A stretch of 64,000 bases of DNA. It comes from Agromyces sp. CF514 (GTDB taxonomy: Bacteria; Actinomycetota; Actinomycetes; Actinomycetales; Microbacteriaceae). This document shows positions 18,589 to 27,393 of this stretch, in pieces (positions within the stretch are counted from its first letter, which is position 1; the number at the start of each line of letters is the position of its first letter). The notes below the pieces were generated by a model. The model saw only the letters and a list, made by a program, of their open reading frames with translations, searched no databases and had not been told where the DNA came from. A program made the translations under genes and the position numbers. Where the stretch lies: contig NZ_FOZD01000002.1 of NCBI RefSeq assembly GCF_900113185.1, positions 620,001 through 684,000 of the forward strand. The letters are read 5' to 3'.

Positions 18589-18913
18589 CGCCGATCGCGG
18601 CAGCGTGACGGCCGAGTTCGCCGTCGCGCTGCCCGCGATCATGCTCGTGCTGGCGTTCTGCCTCGCCTCGGTGCACCTGGTGACCCTGCAGGTGCGGCTG
18701 ACGGATGCCGCTGCCGCCGCAGCTCGCGCGCTCGGCCGGGGCGAGGGGGTCGACGTCGCATCGGGCATCGCGAACCGCATCGCGGGCAGCGCCGGGCTCG
18801 CTCACAGCGACGACGGAACCTTCACGTGCGTGACGCTCGACGCATCGGGCGGGGGACTTCTCGCCCCGATCCGGCTCACGAGCGAGGCGTGCGCGATGTC
18901 CGGGGGGCACTGA
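18569..18913 (+). CDS. TadE-like pseudopilin
   Basis: A 114-residue protein beginning with a short basic/acidic leader ending DRGSVTAEFAVALPAIMLVLAFCLASVHLVTLQ, a prepilin-like N-terminus with Glu at +5 and one long helix. The remainder is a small extracytoplasmic domain with a cysteine pair (FTCVTLD and EACAM). ATG 18569 is chosen because it overlaps the flp gene by 20 bases and gives a leader in front of the cleavage site; GTG 18605 would remove it. TadE proteins are minor pilins needed for Flp pilus assembly. It overlaps the next gene by one base. Confidence 0.82.
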   Translation: MRSPSGDADRGSVTAEFAVALPAIMLVLAFCLASVHLVTLQVRLTDAAAAAARALGRGEGVDVASGIANRIAGSAGLAHSDDGTFTCVTLDASGGGLLAPIRLTSEACAMSGGH

Positions 18914-19308
18914 TGGCGCACGCGTCGGAACGAGGCGCGACCGCGCGCGATCCGACCGACCGGGCTGCGGTCGACCGAGGTGCCGCTTCCGTCGTCGCGG
19001 TGGCCCTCGTCTCGGCGGTCGTGCTGCTCACGACGACCGCGCTCGGCGCGGCGGCGGGCTACGTCGACGCGCGCCGCGCCGCGACCACGGCAGACGCGGC
19101 CGCGCTCGCCGCGGCCGACGCCGCGAGCGGGGCCGCACCGGGCATCCCGTGCGAGGTCGCGGAGTCGATCGCCCGGCGCGCGGGCGCCCGGCTCGTGTCG
19201 TGCGAACTCGACGGCATCGTCAGCACGGTCGCCGTCGTGGTGCCCGGATCGATCGCCGGACTCGATGCGACGGCGTCAGCGCGCGCTGGACCGCCCGGGA
19301 GCACCTGA
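18913..19308 (+). CDS. Rv3654c/TadE-like Flp pilus-assembly protein
   Basis: A 131-residue protein with an N-terminal hydrophilic leader, then GAASVVAVALVSAVVLLTTTALGAAAGYVDARRAATTADAAALAAADAA, which is a helix followed by the Ala-rich region characteristic of the actinobacterial Rv3654c family and of the TadG/TadE-like pilus-assembly N-terminus. Two cysteines (IPCEVAE and VSCELD) may form a disulfide outside the membrane. Its ATG overlaps the TadE stop (TGATG). It is the last gene of the Tad operon and probably a minor pilin or adhesin component. A full-length TadG with a von Willebrand domain is not present. Confidence 0.8.
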   Translation: MAHASERGATARDPTDRAAVDRGAASVVAVALVSAVVLLTTTALGAAAGYVDARRAATTADAAALAAADAASGAAPGIPCEVAESIARRAGARLVSCELDGIVSTVAVVVPGSIAGLDATASARAGPPGST

Positions 19309-19369
19309 CCTCGTCGAGGGCGAACCTCGAGGCGGACGTGAGCCCACCTCGGGGCCGCGAGCGGCGTGG

Positions 19370-19606
19370 TCAGTCGAAGACGGTCTCGAGGAAGCGGTAC
19401 TCGACGGCCGAAGGGCGGTCGTCGTTCTCGGCGGCGAACTCCAGCCCGGCCCCCCGGCCGTAGACATAGCGTTTGCCGTGCTCGGCGCTCAGCTCGAGCC
19501 TCGGACGTGGTTCGCCCGAGTCGAGGAAGGCGGTCGCGACCGTCTTGCCCTCGAGCGGACCATCGATCAGTTTCGCGGTGTAGGAGCTCGTCGTAGAGGT
19601 TTCCAT
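19370..19606 (-). CDS. Small conserved hypothetical protein
   Basis: A 78-residue soluble protein with no membrane segment or known motif: it begins METSTTSSYTAKLIDGPLEGKTVATAFLDSG and ends EYRFLETVFD. The GPLEGKTV pattern looks like a small beta-rich fold, and I have the impression of similar short proteins in Microbacteriaceae, but no function is known. AGGA lies about ten bases before the ATG. It is convergent with the Tad operon and divergent from topA. Confidence 0.65.
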   Translation of the reverse strand: METSTTSSYTAKLIDGPLEGKTVATAFLDSGEPRPRLELSAEHGKRYVYGRGAGLEFAAENDDRPSAVEYRFLETVFD

Positions 19607-19814
19607 ACTTCGATTGTCCTCCGGTCGCGCAGGATCGCAAGGGGTCGGCGCGCCGCATCCGGAGCCTGGTCGCCGGGGCGGGAATTCGGTGCGCTCCCGG
19701 TCTCTATGTGTATGGTGTGGCTTGTCGGGCGGCGATCGAAGCCGTTCGGCGGCACACCGCTCGGGGGCGCGGTCCGCGTGCGATCTCCATCACGGAACAT
19801 ATAAGAGGAGTCTG

Positions 19815-22736
19815 GTGTCAGGCGCGAAGAAACTGGTCATCGTCGAGTCGCCGACCAAGATGAAGTCGATCGCCCAGTACCTGGGCGACGGCTACGAGGT
19901 GCTCTCGTCGGTCGGTCACATCCGCGACCTCATCGAGCCGAAGAACCTGCCGCCCGAGCTCAAGAAGGGCGGCCTCGGCAAGTTCTCGGTCGACGTCGAC
20001 AACGGCTTCGAGCCCTACTACGTGGTCTCCGACTCCAAGAAGAAGACGGTCGCCGAACTCAAGCGCGCGCTCAAGGACGCCGACGAGCTCCTGCTCGCAA
20101 CAGATGAGGACCGCGAGGGCGAGGCCATCGCGTGGCACCTGCTCCAGGAGCTGAAGCCGAAGATCCCCGTGCGCCGCATGGTGTTCCACGAGATCACGAA
20201 GGACGCGATCCAGAAGGCGAAGGACAACACCCGCGAGCTCGACACCGCGCTCGTCGACGCGCAGGAGACCCGCCGCATCCTCGACCGCCTCTACGGCTAC
20301 GAGGTCTCGCCCGTGCTCTGGCGCAAGGTCGGCCCCGGCCTCTCCGCCGGTCGCGTGCAGTCGGCCGCGACCCGTCTCGTCGTCGAGCGGGAGCGCGAGC
20401 GACTCGCCTTCGTCTCGGCCGAGTACTGGGACCTGCTGGGGCGCTTCGCGCCCGCGACATCCGGTTCGGCATTCGATGCGAAGCTCGTACGACTCGGTGG
20501 CGACCGCATCGCCGCCGGTCGCGACTTCGACGACCTCGGCAAGCTCAAGTCGAAGGCGGCCGTGCTCGACGAGGCCACCGCGCGCGCCCTCGTCGTAGCG
20601 CTGCAGGCGCCCGGCGTTCGCCGTGTCGTCTCGAAGCTCGAGCAGAAGCCGTGGACCCGACGCCCCTCGGCACCGTTCACGACGTCGACGCTGCAGCAGG
20701 AGGCCGGCCGAAAGCTGCGCCTCTCGGCGAAGGACACGATGCGCGTCGCGCAGTCGCTCTACGAGAACGGCTACATCACCTATATGCGAACCGACTCGGT
20801 CTCGCTCTCGAAGCAGGCGATCGACGCCGCCCGCGCACAGGCGACCGCCCTGTACGGCGCCGACTCGGTGCCCGACGCTCCCCGCACCTACGCCGGCAAG
20901 TCGAAGAACGCCCAGGAGGCGCACGAGGCGATCCGCCCGTCGGGCGAGGAGTTCCGCACGCCGGCCTCGCTCAAGGGCTCGCTCCGCGGCCGCGAGTTCG
21001 ACCTCTACGACCTGATCTGGAAGCGCACCGTCGCCTCGCAGATGGCCGACGCCAAGGGCCAGACGGCCACCGTGACCATCGAGGTCGGGCCCACCGACGC
21101 CGATGCCGCGACCCCCGAGGGTGCGACCGCCGCCATCGGCGGCACGATCGCCGAGTTCACCGCGAGCGGCACCGTCATCACGTTCCCCGGGTTCCGCGCG
21201 GCCTATGAAGAAGGACGCGACGAGGAGCGCAACGCCGACGACGCGTCGGGCGAGGCGAAGCTCCCGCCCTTGAAGGAAGGCCAGGAGATCGCGCTCGAGG
21301 GACTCGAGGCCAAGGGCCACGAGACCTCGCCGCTGCCGCGCTACACCGAGGCCAGCCTCGTGAAGCGACTCGAGGAGCTCGGCATCGGGCGCCCCTCGAC
21401 CTTCGCCTCCATCATCTCGACGATCCTCGACCGCGGCTACGTCACGCAGCGCGGCCAGGCGCTCGTGCCCAGTTGGATCGCGTTCTCGGTCGTCCGCCTG
21501 CTCGAAGAGCACTTCGGCGACCTCGTGCAGTTCGACTTCACCGCCGAGATGGAGGACGACCTCGACCGCATCGCGGCTGGCGAGGCCGACCGCGTCGACT
21601 GGCTCAACGGGTTCTACTTCGGCAACGACACGCACCGGGGCCTCCGTCAGGTCGTCGACAACCTCGGCGACATCGACGCCCGCGAGATCAACTCGATGCC
21701 CATCGCCGACGGGGTCACGCTGCGCATCGGCCGGTACGGCCCGTACCTCGAGGTCGTCGAAGCGGATGCCGCAGCAGACGCGCCCGTGCGCCGGGTGAAC
21801 CTGCCGGAGGGCCTCGCACCCGACGAGTTGACCGCCGAGAAGGCGCGTGAGCTCATCGATGCGCCCGTGCAGACCGACCGCATCCTCGGCACCAATCCCG
21901 AGAGCGGCAAGCAGGTCGTCGTGAAGGACGGCCGATTCGGCCCGTACGTCACCGAGCTCGAGCCCGAGGCACCGGCCGCCGAGGCGACCGTCGACCCCGC
22001 CACGGGCGAGGTCATCGAGGCCCCGAAGCCCAAGCGAGGGGCGAAGAAGCCCGCGGCCGTCAAGCCGCGCACCGCTTCGCTCTTCAAGAGCATGCAGATC
22101 GAGGAGGTCGACCTCGAGACGGCGTTGAAGCTGCTCGACCTGCCCCGCATCGTCGGGCTCGACCCCGAGTCGGGCGACGAGATCACCGCGCAGAACGGCC
22201 GCTACGGCCCGTACCTCAAGAAGGGCGCCGAGACGCGCACCCTGCCGAGCGAGGACGCGATCTTCGACATCGACCTGCCTGGCGCCCTCGAGTTGCTTGC
22301 GCAGCCGAAGTACGGTGCGCGCCAGGCGTCGAGCGCGCTCAAGGAGTTCGCAGAGGACCCGGTGAGCGGAAAGCCCATCAAGGTGAAGGACGGCCGGTTC
22401 GGTCCGTACGTCACCGACGGCACGACGAACGCGACGATCCCGAGAGCCGAGTCGGTCGAGGAGATCACCTTCGAGCGCGCGGTCGAGCTGCTGCAGATCA
22501 AGCGCGACAAGGGTCCGGCGGCGCCGCGTGCGAAGAAGGCTCCCGCAGCGCGCAAGCCGGCGGCCAAGAAGCCCGCCGCGAAGAAGACGACGGCTGCCGC
22601 CGCGAAGAGCACGACGGCCGCGAAGACGACCGCCGCGAAGAGCACGACGGCCGCGAAGACGACCGCCGCGAAGACGACGGCGACGGCGAAGAAGCCGACG
22701 GTGCGCAAGACCGCGACGAAGCCGAGCGAGGCGTGA
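19815..22736 (+). CDS. topA: DNA topoisomerase I
   Basis: A 973-residue type IA topoisomerase relaxing negative supercoils. The Toprim domain starts KKLVIVESPTKMKSIAQYLG and has the acidic motif LLATDEDREGEAIAWHL; the active-site tyrosine is Y323 in YMRTDSVSLS. Four related C-terminal repeats follow (each with a KDGRFGPYVT or NGRYGPYLK core), and the protein ends in a 70-residue Lys/Ala/Thr-rich tail with repeated AAKTTAAKSTTAAKT units, as in other actinobacterial TopA, where such tails increase processivity. The GTG at 19815 has AAGAGGAG upstream. It overlaps tmk as GTGA. The tail DNA contains 30-odd-base near-repeats at about 22600-22690. Confidence 0.97.
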   Translation: MSGAKKLVIVESPTKMKSIAQYLGDGYEVLSSVGHIRDLIEPKNLPPELKKGGLGKFSVDVDNGFEPYYVVSDSKKKTVAELKRALKDADELLLATDEDREGEAIAWHLLQELKPKIPVRRMVFHEITKDAIQKAKDNTRELDTALVDAQETRRILDRLYGYEVSPVLWRKVGPGLSAGRVQSAATRLVVERERERLAFVSAEYWDLLGRFAPATSGSAFDAKLVRLGGDRIAAGRDFDDLGKLKSKAAVLDEATARALVVALQAPGVRRVVSKLEQKPWTRRPSAPFTTSTLQQEAGRKLRLSAKDTMRVAQSLYENGYITYMRTDSVSLSKQAIDAARAQATALYGADSVPDAPRTYAGKSKNAQEAHEAIRPSGEEFRTPASLKGSLRGREFDLYDLIWKRTVASQMADAKGQTATVTIEVGPTDADAATPEGATAAIGGTIAEFTASGTVITFPGFRAAYEEGRDEERNADDASGEAKLPPLKEGQEIALEGLEAKGHETSPLPRYTEASLVKRLEELGIGRPSTFASIISTILDRGYVTQRGQALVPSWIAFSVVRLLEEHFGDLVQFDFTAEMEDDLDRIAAGEADRVDWLNGFYFGNDTHRGLRQVVDNLGDIDAREINSMPIADGVTLRIGRYGPYLEVVEADAAADAPVRRVNLPEGLAPDELTAEKARELIDAPVQTDRILGTNPESGKQVVVKDGRFGPYVTELEPEAPAAEATVDPATGEVIEAPKPKRGAKKPAAVKPRTASLFKSMQIEEVDLETALKLLDLPRIVGLDPESGDEITAQNGRYGPYLKKGAETRTLPSEDAIFDIDLPGALELLAQPKYGARQASSALKEFAEDPVSGKPIKVKDGRFGPYVTDGTTNATIPRAESVEEITFERAVELLQIKRDKGPAAPRAKKAPAARKPAAKKPAAKKTTAAAAKSTTAAKTTAAKSTTAAKTTAAKTTATAKKPTVRKTATKPSEA

Positions 22737-23353
22737 CCCGCGGCGTCTTCATCACCCTCGAGGGCGGCGACGGCACCGGCAAGACCACGCAGTCCGAACT
22801 GCTCGCCGCCTGGCTCGGCGAGCAGGGCCGCGAGGTGGTGCGCACACGCGAGCCCGGCGGAACCGAGGTCGGCATCGAGGTGCGCGAGATCGTGCTGCAC
22901 CACCGCGGCGACATCGCCCCGCGCGCCGAGGCGCTGCTCTACGCCGCCGATCGCGCCCACCACGTCGCGACGCTCGTGCGCCCGGCGCTCGAACGCGGCG
23001 AGGTCGTGATCCAGGACCGCTACATCGACTCGTCGGTCGCCTACCAGGGCGCCGGTCGGGTGCTCGACCCCGAGGCCGTGCGCGGGCTGTCCGAGTGGGC
23101 GACCGAGGGCCTGCAGCCCGACCTCACGGTGCTGCTCGACCTCGACGCGGTGACCGCGCGGGCGCGCCTCGACGGTGCACGCACCAGGTACGACCGGCTC
23201 GAGGCCGAGGCATCCGAGTTCCACGACCGCGTGCGCGCGGCCTACCTCGGTCTCGCCGAGCGCGAGCCCGAGCGGTTCCTCGTGCTCGACGCCTCGGCGC
23301 CCGTCGACGAGATCCAGGCGCTGATCCGCGCACGGGTCGCCGGCCTGCTCTGA
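22733..23353 (+). CDS. tmk: dTMP kinase
   Basis: A 206-residue thymidylate kinase phosphorylating dTMP to dTDP. It has the P-loop EGGDGTGKTTQ near the N-terminus, the REPGGTEVG substrate loop, the DRYIDSSVAYQG motif, and the lid region in LDGARTRYDRLE. Typical length. The GTG start overlaps the topA stop, forming the topA-tmk-holB replication/nucleotide cluster common in Actinobacteria. A small hairpin with GACATCC/GGATGTC arms separates it from holB. Confidence 0.96.
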   Translation: MTRGVFITLEGGDGTGKTTQSELLAAWLGEQGREVVRTREPGGTEVGIEVREIVLHHRGDIAPRAEALLYAADRAHHVATLVRPALERGEVVIQDRYIDSSVAYQGAGRVLDPEAVRGLSEWATEGLQPDLTVLLDLDAVTARARLDGARTRYDRLEAEASEFHDRVRAAYLGLAEREPERFLVLDASAPVDEIQALIRARVAGLL

Positions 23354-23401
23354 ACGGGCGTCGTGCCGGCGGGCGTCGACGGGGCGCCACGGCGGCGGCC
23401 C

Positions 23402-23439
23402 GCGACATCCGGAGCACGAGGACGGCGGGCGGATGTCGC
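23402..23439. repeat. Inverted repeat between tmk and holB
   Basis: GCGACATCCG (23402-23411) and CGGATGTCGC (23430-23439) form a 10-bp stem with an 18-base loop. It resembles the GGATGCC-armed hairpins elsewhere in the window but with a T in place of the first C. It could be a weak terminator or attenuator; holB follows 22 bases later. Confidence 0.5.
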
Positions 23440-23461
23440 CAGCGGAAGGTAGCGTGAATCC

Positions 23462-24640
23462 GTGAGCGTGTGGAGCGAACTGACCGGCCAAGACCAGGCG
23501 ATCGCCGTCTTCAGGTCGGCTGCCGAGGCATCCGCCGACCGCTCCGGAACCGCTTCGCAGCAGATGACGCACTCGTGGCTCATCACCGGCCCGCCGGGGT
23601 CCGGCCGTTCGAACCTCGCGTACGCGTTCGCCGTGGCGCTCATCTCGGGGCAGCCCGACGGCGATGACACGACCCGGATCCAGGTCGAGGCGCGCAGCCA
23701 CCCCGACCTGCACGTGCTCGCGACCGAGGGCGTCATCATCAAGCGCGACGACGTGCGCGACATCGTCAAGCGTTCGCACTACGCACCGTCGATCGGCCGC
23801 CACCGCGTGATCATCGTCGAAGACGCCGACCGCATGACCGAGCAGACCTCGAACTTCCTCCTGAAGGAGCTCGAGGAGCCGCCGGAGCGCACGGTCTGGA
23901 TCCTGTGCGCGCCGAGCGAGGCCGACCTGATCCCGACGATCCGGTCGCGCGTGCGCTCGGTGCGGCTGCTCATGCCGAGCATCGCGGATGTCGCGGACCT
24001 GCTCGTGCGCCGCGACGGCGTCGACCCCGTGCTCGCCGAGCGCTCGGCGCGAGAGGCCCAGAGCCACATCGGGATGGCCCACCGACTGGCCACGAGCGAA
24101 GACGCACGTCGGCGACGCGAGGAGACCCTGCGGCTCGCGCTGCAGGTGCGATCGGCGGCGACGGCCGTCTCGACCGCCGCCCGTTTCCTCGAGATCGCGG
24201 GCGACGACGCCAAGGCGATCACCGCGCTCCGCGACGCCGAGGAGCGCGAGCACGCGCTGCACTCGCTCGGCATCGCACCGGGGCAGGCGGTGCCCGCGGC
24301 CCTCCGCCCGCAGATCAAGGCCCTCGAAGACGACCAGAAGCGCCGCGCGACGCGGAGCCTGCGCGATGGCATCGACCGGATCCTCGTCGACCTCACCTCG
24401 CTCTACCGCGACGTGCTGCTGCTGCAGCTCGGGGCCGACGTCGAGCTCGTCAACCGCGAGCTCGCCGGCGAGCTCGGCCGCGCCGCGGCATCCGTCGCTC
24501 CGATGCGCACGCTCGCGACGCTCGACGCGATCCAAGAGGCACGCGAGCGCATCGAAGGCAACGTGGCGCCGGCGCTCGCGCTCGAGGCCATGCTCGTGAC
24601 CGCCATCCGCCGACCCGATTCCGAACGAGGGGCCGCATGA
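23462..24640 (+). CDS. holB: DNA polymerase III subunit delta'
   Basis: A 392-residue clamp-loader delta' subunit. It has the degenerate nucleotide-binding loop TGPPGSGRSNLAYAFA (Arg in place of the Walker lysine, as expected for the non-ATPase delta'), the region HRVIIVEDADRMTEQTSNFLLKELEEPPERTVWILCAPSEADLIPTIRSRVR including the SRC-like element (here SRVR), and a helical C-terminal collar domain. It starts with GTG. The downstream hydrolase gene overlaps by ATGA. It acts with DnaX and HolA to load the sliding clamp. Confidence 0.93.
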   Translation: MSVWSELTGQDQAIAVFRSAAEASADRSGTASQQMTHSWLITGPPGSGRSNLAYAFAVALISGQPDGDDTTRIQVEARSHPDLHVLATEGVIIKRDDVRDIVKRSHYAPSIGRHRVIIVEDADRMTEQTSNFLLKELEEPPERTVWILCAPSEADLIPTIRSRVRSVRLLMPSIADVADLLVRRDGVDPVLAERSAREAQSHIGMAHRLATSEDARRRREETLRLALQVRSAATAVSTAARFLEIAGDDAKAITALRDAEEREHALHSLGIAPGQAVPAALRPQIKALEDDQKRRATRSLRDGIDRILVDLTSLYRDVLLLQLGADVELVNRELAGELGRAAASVAPMRTLATLDAIQEARERIEGNVAPALALEAMLVTAIRRPDSERGAA

Positions 24641-26205
24641 CCGTGACACCGACCGACCAGACGTCGAAGGGGCGCTTTCGCCGCTCCGGGGGCCGCGCCG
24701 CAGCGATCGCCGGTGCGCTCGTGGCGGTGATCGTGCTCGCGGGGTGCGTGCCGTCCTTCCTGAAGCCCCAGACGTCGGAGTCGACGCCGACGGGCGAAGA
24801 CGTCGCGGCCGACCTGCAGCCGTACTACGGCCAGGTGCTCGCCTGGGAGAACTGCGGGGGAGAGTTCGACTGCGCGACGGCCAAGGCTCCGCTCGACTGG
24901 GAGTCCCCCGCGGACGGCGAGATCGAGCTCGCGCTCGTGCGGCACCGGGCGACGGGCGAGCGCATCGGCTCGCTGCTCGTGAATCCGGGCGGCCCCGGCG
25001 GCTCGGGCTACGACTTCGTCAAGGACTCGCTCGACTACGCCGTGGGCGAGCCGCTGCAGCAGAGCTTCGACGTCGTCGGGTTCGACCCGCGAGGGGTCGG
25101 GCGGTCGTCGGCGGTCACCTGCTACGACGCCGCAGGCATGGACAGCTTCCTCTTCGACATCGTGCCCGGAGAACGCGGCAGCGACGAGTGGATCCAGAAC
25201 GTCGGCGAGGTCAAGGCGGACTTCGGCGCGGCCTGCGGTGAGAACACCGGCGCGCTGCTCGGCGAGGTCGACACGAAGAGCGCGGCACGCGACCTCGACA
25301 TGCTGCGCGCCGCCCTCGGCGACGAGCAGCTCAACTACCTCGGCTACTCGTACGGCACGTTCCTCGGGGCGACGTACGCGGGGCTCTTCCCCGAGAACGT
25401 CGGGCGACTCGTGCTCGACGGCGCAGTCGATCCGTCGGCACAGGAGGAGGACGTCTCGCGCGAGCAGGCCGTCGGCTTCGAGTCCGCGCTGCGCGCCTAC
25501 CTCGCGGATTGCCTCGCCGGCACCGACTGCCCCTTCACCGGCACGGTCGACGCCGCGATGGACGAGATCAGCCGACTGCTGGCCTCGGTCGATGCGAGCC
25601 CCATGCGCGGCACCGACGGCCGCGAGGTCGGGGCCGACACCCTCGTCACGGCAATCGTGTACCCGCTCTACAGCGCGGACTCGTGGCCGTACCTCAGCCA
25701 GATGTTCGACGCCGTCATGCTCGGCGACGCCGATGCGGCCCTGAGCTTCGCCGACGGGTACTACGGTCGAAACGCCGACGGCACCTACAACGACAACTCG
25801 ACCGAGTCGTTCCTCGCCATCAACTGCCTCGACTTCACGTACCAGTCCGACGTCGCGGTCATGCGCCAGAAGGCGGCCGACATCGCCGCGGCCGCCCCGG
25901 TCATCGGCCCGTACTTCGGCTACGGCGACCTCGGATGCATCTCCTGGCCCGACCCGTCGACCGCGGAGCGTGCGCCGATCACCGCGGCCGGCGCCGCGCC
26001 GATCGTCGTCGTCGGCACCACCAACGACCCTGCGACGCCCTACAAGTGGGCCGTGTCGCTCGCCGAGCAGCTCGAGAGCGGCGTGCTGCTCAGCTACGAG
26101 GGCGAGGGGCACACGGCGTACAACAAGTCCAACGACTGCGTGAACGGGGCGGTCGAGAACTACCTCATCGAGGGAACCCCACCGACCGACGGCACCAGTT
26201 GTTGA
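24637..26205 (+). CDS. Secreted alpha/beta hydrolase lipoprotein, tripeptidyl-aminopeptidase-like (TAP)
   Basis: A 522-residue exported alpha/beta hydrolase of the Streptomyces Tap/SlpD family. The N-terminus is a lipoprotein signal: basic residues, a hydrophobic helix and the lipobox VLAGC near residue 36. Core motifs are VNPGGPGGSGYDF (oxyanion region), FDPRGVGRS, the nucleophile GYSYGTFLG, the acid in TTNDPATPYKWA, and the catalytic histidine EGEGHTAYN within the C-terminal TAP domain; several cysteines suggest extracellular disulfides. It likely releases short peptides from protein N-termini. It is coupled to holB by ATGA but functionally unrelated. The last gene before tRNA-Thr. Confidence 0.9.
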   Translation: MTVTPTDQTSKGRFRRSGGRAAAIAGALVAVIVLAGCVPSFLKPQTSESTPTGEDVAADLQPYYGQVLAWENCGGEFDCATAKAPLDWESPADGEIELALVRHRATGERIGSLLVNPGGPGGSGYDFVKDSLDYAVGEPLQQSFDVVGFDPRGVGRSSAVTCYDAAGMDSFLFDIVPGERGSDEWIQNVGEVKADFGAACGENTGALLGEVDTKSAARDLDMLRAALGDEQLNYLGYSYGTFLGATYAGLFPENVGRLVLDGAVDPSAQEEDVSREQAVGFESALRAYLADCLAGTDCPFTGTVDAAMDEISRLLASVDASPMRGTDGREVGADTLVTAIVYPLYSADSWPYLSQMFDAVMLGDADAALSFADGYYGRNADGTYNDNSTESFLAINCLDFTYQSDVAVMRQKAADIAAAAPVIGPYFGYGDLGCISWPDPSTAERAPITAAGAAPIVVVGTTNDPATPYKWAVSLAEQLESGVLLSYEGEGHTAYNKSNDCVNGAVENYLIEGTPPTDGTSC

Positions 26206-26282
26206 GAGTGGTCAAGAGAGCCTCCGACATCCGGTAACATGGTCTCTCGTGCCGATCGGTGCTGAAAGCATCGGTCATGCAC

Positions 26283-26355
26283 GCCGCCTTAGCTCAGTCG
26301 GCAGAGCATCTCACTCGTAATGAGAAGGTCGTGGGTTCGATTCCCACAGGCGGCT
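26283..26355 (+). tRNA. tRNA-Thr (anticodon CGT)
   Basis: A full 73-base cloverleaf: acceptor GCCGCCT pairs with AGGCGGC (26348-26354); the D-arm carries AGCTCAGTCGGCAGAGC; anticodon stem TCTCA/TGAGA closes the loop CTCGTAA with anticodon CGT at 26316-26318; the T-arm is GTGGGTTCGATTCCCAC. CCA is not encoded. It reads the ACG threonine codon, heavily used in this genome. A perfect hairpin terminator follows immediately. Confidence 0.97.
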
Positions 26356-26360
26356 CCACT

Positions 26361-26389
26361 CGAAGGCCCGGACACTGTCCGGGCCTTCG
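26361..26389 (+). terminator. Terminator of tRNA-Thr
   Basis: A perfect 13-bp stem, CGAAGGCCCGGAC (26361-26373) with GTCCGGGCCTTCG (26377-26389) and a three-base loop, begins five bases after the tRNA. Confidence 0.88.
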
Positions 26390-26411
26390 CCGTATCTCGG
26401 AGGAGCGGGCG

Positions 26412-26801
26412 ATGACGGTGTTCGACGACATCACGGCTGGCAAGTACGTCTCGCTCACGACCTTCCGTAAAGACGGCACCCCGGTGCCGACGCCCGTGTG
26501 GTTCGCGCTCGACGGCGTTCGGGTCGTGGTGCAGACGCCCGCCGGCACGGGCAAGCTCAAGCGCCTGCGGCGTGACGCGCGCGTGGTCGTCGCACCGTGC
26601 GACATGCGCGGGCGGGTGCCGACCGGTGCGCCCGAGCGCGCCGGCACGGCAGAGATCGTCACCGACACCGCCGAGGCTGCGCGCCTGCAAGGACTCCTCC
26701 GTCGCCGCTACGGCTTCATGTACACGCTCGCGCATGCGATCATCCGACCACGAGGCGCGAACGCCCCGGCCGACGTGCTGCTGCACATCTCGCTCGACTG
26801 A
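26412..26801 (+). CDS. PPOX-class F420/flavin-dependent oxidoreductase
   Basis: A 129-residue split-barrel protein of the pyridoxamine-5'-phosphate-oxidase-like superfamily. It opens MTVFDDITAGKYVSLTTFRKDGTPVPTPVWFALDG, the hallmark of the small PPOX-class F420-dependent (Rv2074/Rv1155-type) enzymes of Actinobacteria, and continues TGKLKRLRRDARVVVAPCDMRG. CGGAGGAG precedes the ATG. Such proteins reduce or bind deazaflavin F420 or FMN; whether this host makes F420 cannot be told from the window. It stands alone after the tRNA. Confidence 0.85.
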   Translation: MTVFDDITAGKYVSLTTFRKDGTPVPTPVWFALDGVRVVVQTPAGTGKLKRLRRDARVVVAPCDMRGRVPTGAPERAGTAEIVTDTAEAARLQGLLRRRYGFMYTLAHAIIRPRGANAPADVLLHISLD

Positions 26802-26861
26802 CGGATCAAGCGGAATCTGGCAAGGTGATGCCGGTGCGGATCGCCGAGGAGGCGAGTGTGC

Positions 26862-27380
26862 ATGATGAGCCGTGAACGAGCGTCCGGACGGTTCGAACGT
26901 GTGCCGCGAACCGGAACCGCGGCACAGGTGACCGCCTTCGTCGTATGCGGCGGATGGTTGGCCGGTCTGCTCATCGGGTCGGGCAGCTCGATCGACTGGT
27001 CGTCGCCGATCACTTGGCTGGTCGTCGCGTTGCCGGCCGTACTGTTGCTGCGGAGCCTCTTCTTCGGGGTCTATCTCAATGCCGACCAACTGAGGATCGT
27101 TTCCTGGTATTGGTCCTACACAATTGATCGCGCAGAGGTGAGCTCGCTGTCCTTGCAGAACTACAACGGGTTCGTGATCGGATGGTCGGGTGCGGTCGAC
27201 CTCTACAGCTCGAACGTGCTCATGATCGCAATCCAGACAGAAGACGGCGAAAGGCGTTTTCCGGCGACGGCGATGCGCCGGTCGACGGCGCAGAGAGCGA
27301 TTACATATCTCGGGGAGGCTCTCGGCCTCCACGGTCACCACCCAGTGAGTCGGCGCTCACCACGTCGGCACCTCAAATAG
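26862..27380 (+). CDS. Putative membrane protein of unknown function, PH-domain-like
   Basis: A 172-residue protein with two hydrophobic helices near residues 22-40 and 50-70, followed by a soluble domain (LNADQLRIVSWYWSYTIDRAEVSSLSLQNYNGF...) whose pattern resembles the bacterial PH (bPH2/DUF304-like) membrane proteins. That likeness is weak. A GAGGAGG sequence lies upstream and fits the ATG at 26862 better than the GTG at 26856. Base composition is visibly lower in G+C than the neighbours, with rare codons such as TAT, ACA, ATT and TTG, suggesting recent acquisition. No function can be given. Confidence 0.6.
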   Translation: MMSRERASGRFERVPRTGTAAQVTAFVVCGGWLAGLLIGSGSSIDWSSPITWLVVALPAVLLLRSLFFGVYLNADQLRIVSWYWSYTIDRAEVSSLSLQNYNGFVIGWSGAVDLYSSNVLMIAIQTEDGERRFPATAMRRSTAQRAITYLGEALGLHGHHPVSRRSPRRHLK

Positions 27381-27393
27381 CAAGGGAGCACGG

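Noticed and set aside
26259-26411. Reading frame starting just before tRNA-Thr and running through it
   Set aside because: It translates the tRNA itself into a peptide commonly mis-annotated over tRNA genes. The cloverleaf and terminator are unambiguous.
26283-26412. tRNA-Thr as an integration (att) site
   Set aside because: No repeat of the tRNA 3' end and no integrase gene was seen in the following 5 kb.
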